From DASSUW01 sp036257565 (GTDB lineage Bacteria > Actinomycetota > Thermoleophilia > Solirubrobacterales > Solirubrobacteraceae), in assembly GCA_036257565.1 (NCBI GenBank), contig DATAFH010000035.1, positions 27,607-91,606 on the forward strand: DNA of 64,000 nt, written 5' to 3'. Within the stretch, counting starts at the first letter, position 1, and each line of letters opens with the position of its first letter. Shown here piece after piece: positions 63,492 to 64,000 of the stretch. Both the position numbers and the translations under genes were made by a program. A model generated the notes under the pieces. The model worked only from the letters and a program-made list of their open reading frames with translations. It made no database searches and was not told the DNA's origin.

Positions 63492-64000
63492 TCAGGCCGC
63501 GGCGAGCGCCCGGTCGTCGGCCGGCCGCAGCACCACGACCTCGCCGGGGGCGTGCTCGAGCAGCCAGGCGACGTCAGCGGCGCTGAGGCCGTCGGTGTGC
63601 GCGGTGCCTGCGGCCACGACGATCCGGTCGTAGGGCTCGCTGGCGAGCAGCGTGCGCAGGGCATGCCGGACCGTGCGGCCGGGGCCGATGCGCTCCTCGA
63701 CGGGGATGTGAGCGGCAGCGGCGCGCTGCTCGATCGCCTCCTGCAGCTCGAACGCCTGGCCGCAGGCTCGCGCGATCGGCGCGTCGAGCGGCATCGCCAT
63801 CGGCACCGGCACGAGATAGGCGGGCACGAGCGTGGCGTTCTCGACCCTGGCGATGCGGAGCGCGGCGTCGAGCGCGGAGCGCGAGAGCTGGCTGCCGACA
63901 TAGGGGAAGAGGATCCGGTGGGAAGCCGACACCGGCTCGTCACGGCGCCGTCCGCGGAGCAGCAGCAGCGCGACCGCCGCGCCCGCGACGACGCCGGTCA
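63492..64000 (-). CDS. Membrane-tethered universal stress protein, 5' end at window edge
   Basis: The Usp domain is complete: RILFPYVGSQLSRSALDAALRIA, RTVRHALRTLL, YDRIVVAAGTAHTDGLSAADVAWLL and GEVVVLRP. It lacks the classic G2xG9GS/T motif, so ATP binding is uncertain. In frame before the GTG at 63932 lies VVAGAAVALLLLRGRRRDE, a transmembrane segment. The last visible codons read NTG-ACC-GGC, so a start codon with its first base at 64001 is likely. The GTG at 63932 would be an internal start giving a 146-residue soluble form. Confidence 0.75.
   Translation of the reverse strand, partial: TGVVAGAAVALLLLRGRRRDEPVSASHRILFPYVGSQLSRSALDAALRIARVENATLVPAYLVPVPMAMPLDAPIARACGQAFELQEAIEQRAAAAHIPVEERIGPGRTVRHALRTLLASEPYDRIVVAAGTAHTDGLSAADVAWLLEHAPGEVVVLRPADDRALAAA

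Noticed and set aside
1..64000. CRISPR array, rRNA operon, intact insertion sequence or prophage
   Set aside because: No regularly spaced repeats, rRNA-like sequence, complete transposase or phage structural gene was seen.

Overview
The window is very GC-rich DNA from one chromosome, with strong G/C preference at third codon positions, frequent GTG and TTG starts, short gaps and many 1-4 nt gene overlaps. The gene content points to Actinomycetota. It includes a coenzyme F420 biosynthesis set with a fused FO synthase, a MeaA-type ethylmalonyl-CoA mutase, a ferredoxin-linked 2-oxoacid oxidoreductase pair, Stf0-type sulfotransferase, a CGAAC-N4-GTTCG LexA box, and DEDD-exonuclease/UvrC and MarR/GNAT fusions. 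The mix resembles the class Thermoleophilia (Solirubrobacterales). That placement is an inference from gene content; no rRNA is present.

Layout. 1-9.4 kb: amidase, PPOX flavin protein, dienelactone-type hydrolase, a truncated alpha/beta hydrolase, lipoprotein and a patatin-related protein. 9.4-16 kb: a carbon-assimilation block with meaB, ecm and ccr, the characteristic steps of the ethylmalonyl-CoA pathway, mixed with ClpS, an MBL-fold hydrolase and small genes. 16-19.5 kb: CorA-like transporter, Stf0 sulfotransferase, [4Fe-4S] APS reductase, HtrA-like protease. 19.5-28.3 kb: DEDD nuclease/UvrC fusion, YgfZ, korAB and an IS481/HAD scar. 28.3-37.9 kb: M28 peptidase, solute-binding protein, fbiC, PhoD-like phosphatase and the operon fno-fbiA-fbiD-cofE. 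37.9-49 kb: SDR, HMG-CoA lyase, MurB, enoyl-CoA hydratase, DUF2231-Rieske protein, acyl-CoA carboxylase beta subunit, amidase and inositol monophosphatase. 49.9-55.7 kb: five tRNA genes and an accessory segment with a shrunken LAGLIDADG gene under a LexA box, a broken HNH endonuclease, a broken zinc-ribbon gene and a tandem HTH pair. 55.7-64 kb: epoxide hydrolase, aldo/keto reductase beside a LysR remnant, two STAS proteins, MarR-GNAT fusion, a kinase lacking its ATPase domain, a polyol/aldolase operon beside a DeoR remnant, and a universal stress protein.

How the genes work together. Ccr, Ecm and MeaB can turn crotonyl-CoA plus CO2 toward methylsuccinyl-CoA. The carboxyltransferase, enoyl-CoA hydratase and HMG-CoA lyase fit the surrounding acyl-CoA and branched-chain metabolism. 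FbiC, FbiD, FbiA, CofE and Fno together would make and reduce F420, and the PPOX protein is one candidate user. KorAB supplies low-potential ferredoxin chemistry.

The window also holds many gene scars: at least nine truncated or frameshifted genes, mostly regulators, nucleases and hydrolases. The clearest oddities are a class-I-shaped tRNA with a CAA (Leu) anticodon, the LexA box placed over the start of an internally deleted homing-endonuclease-like gene, and a Ccr with an altered CO2-pocket residue. No CRISPR array, rRNA, intact insertion sequence or replication origin was seen.
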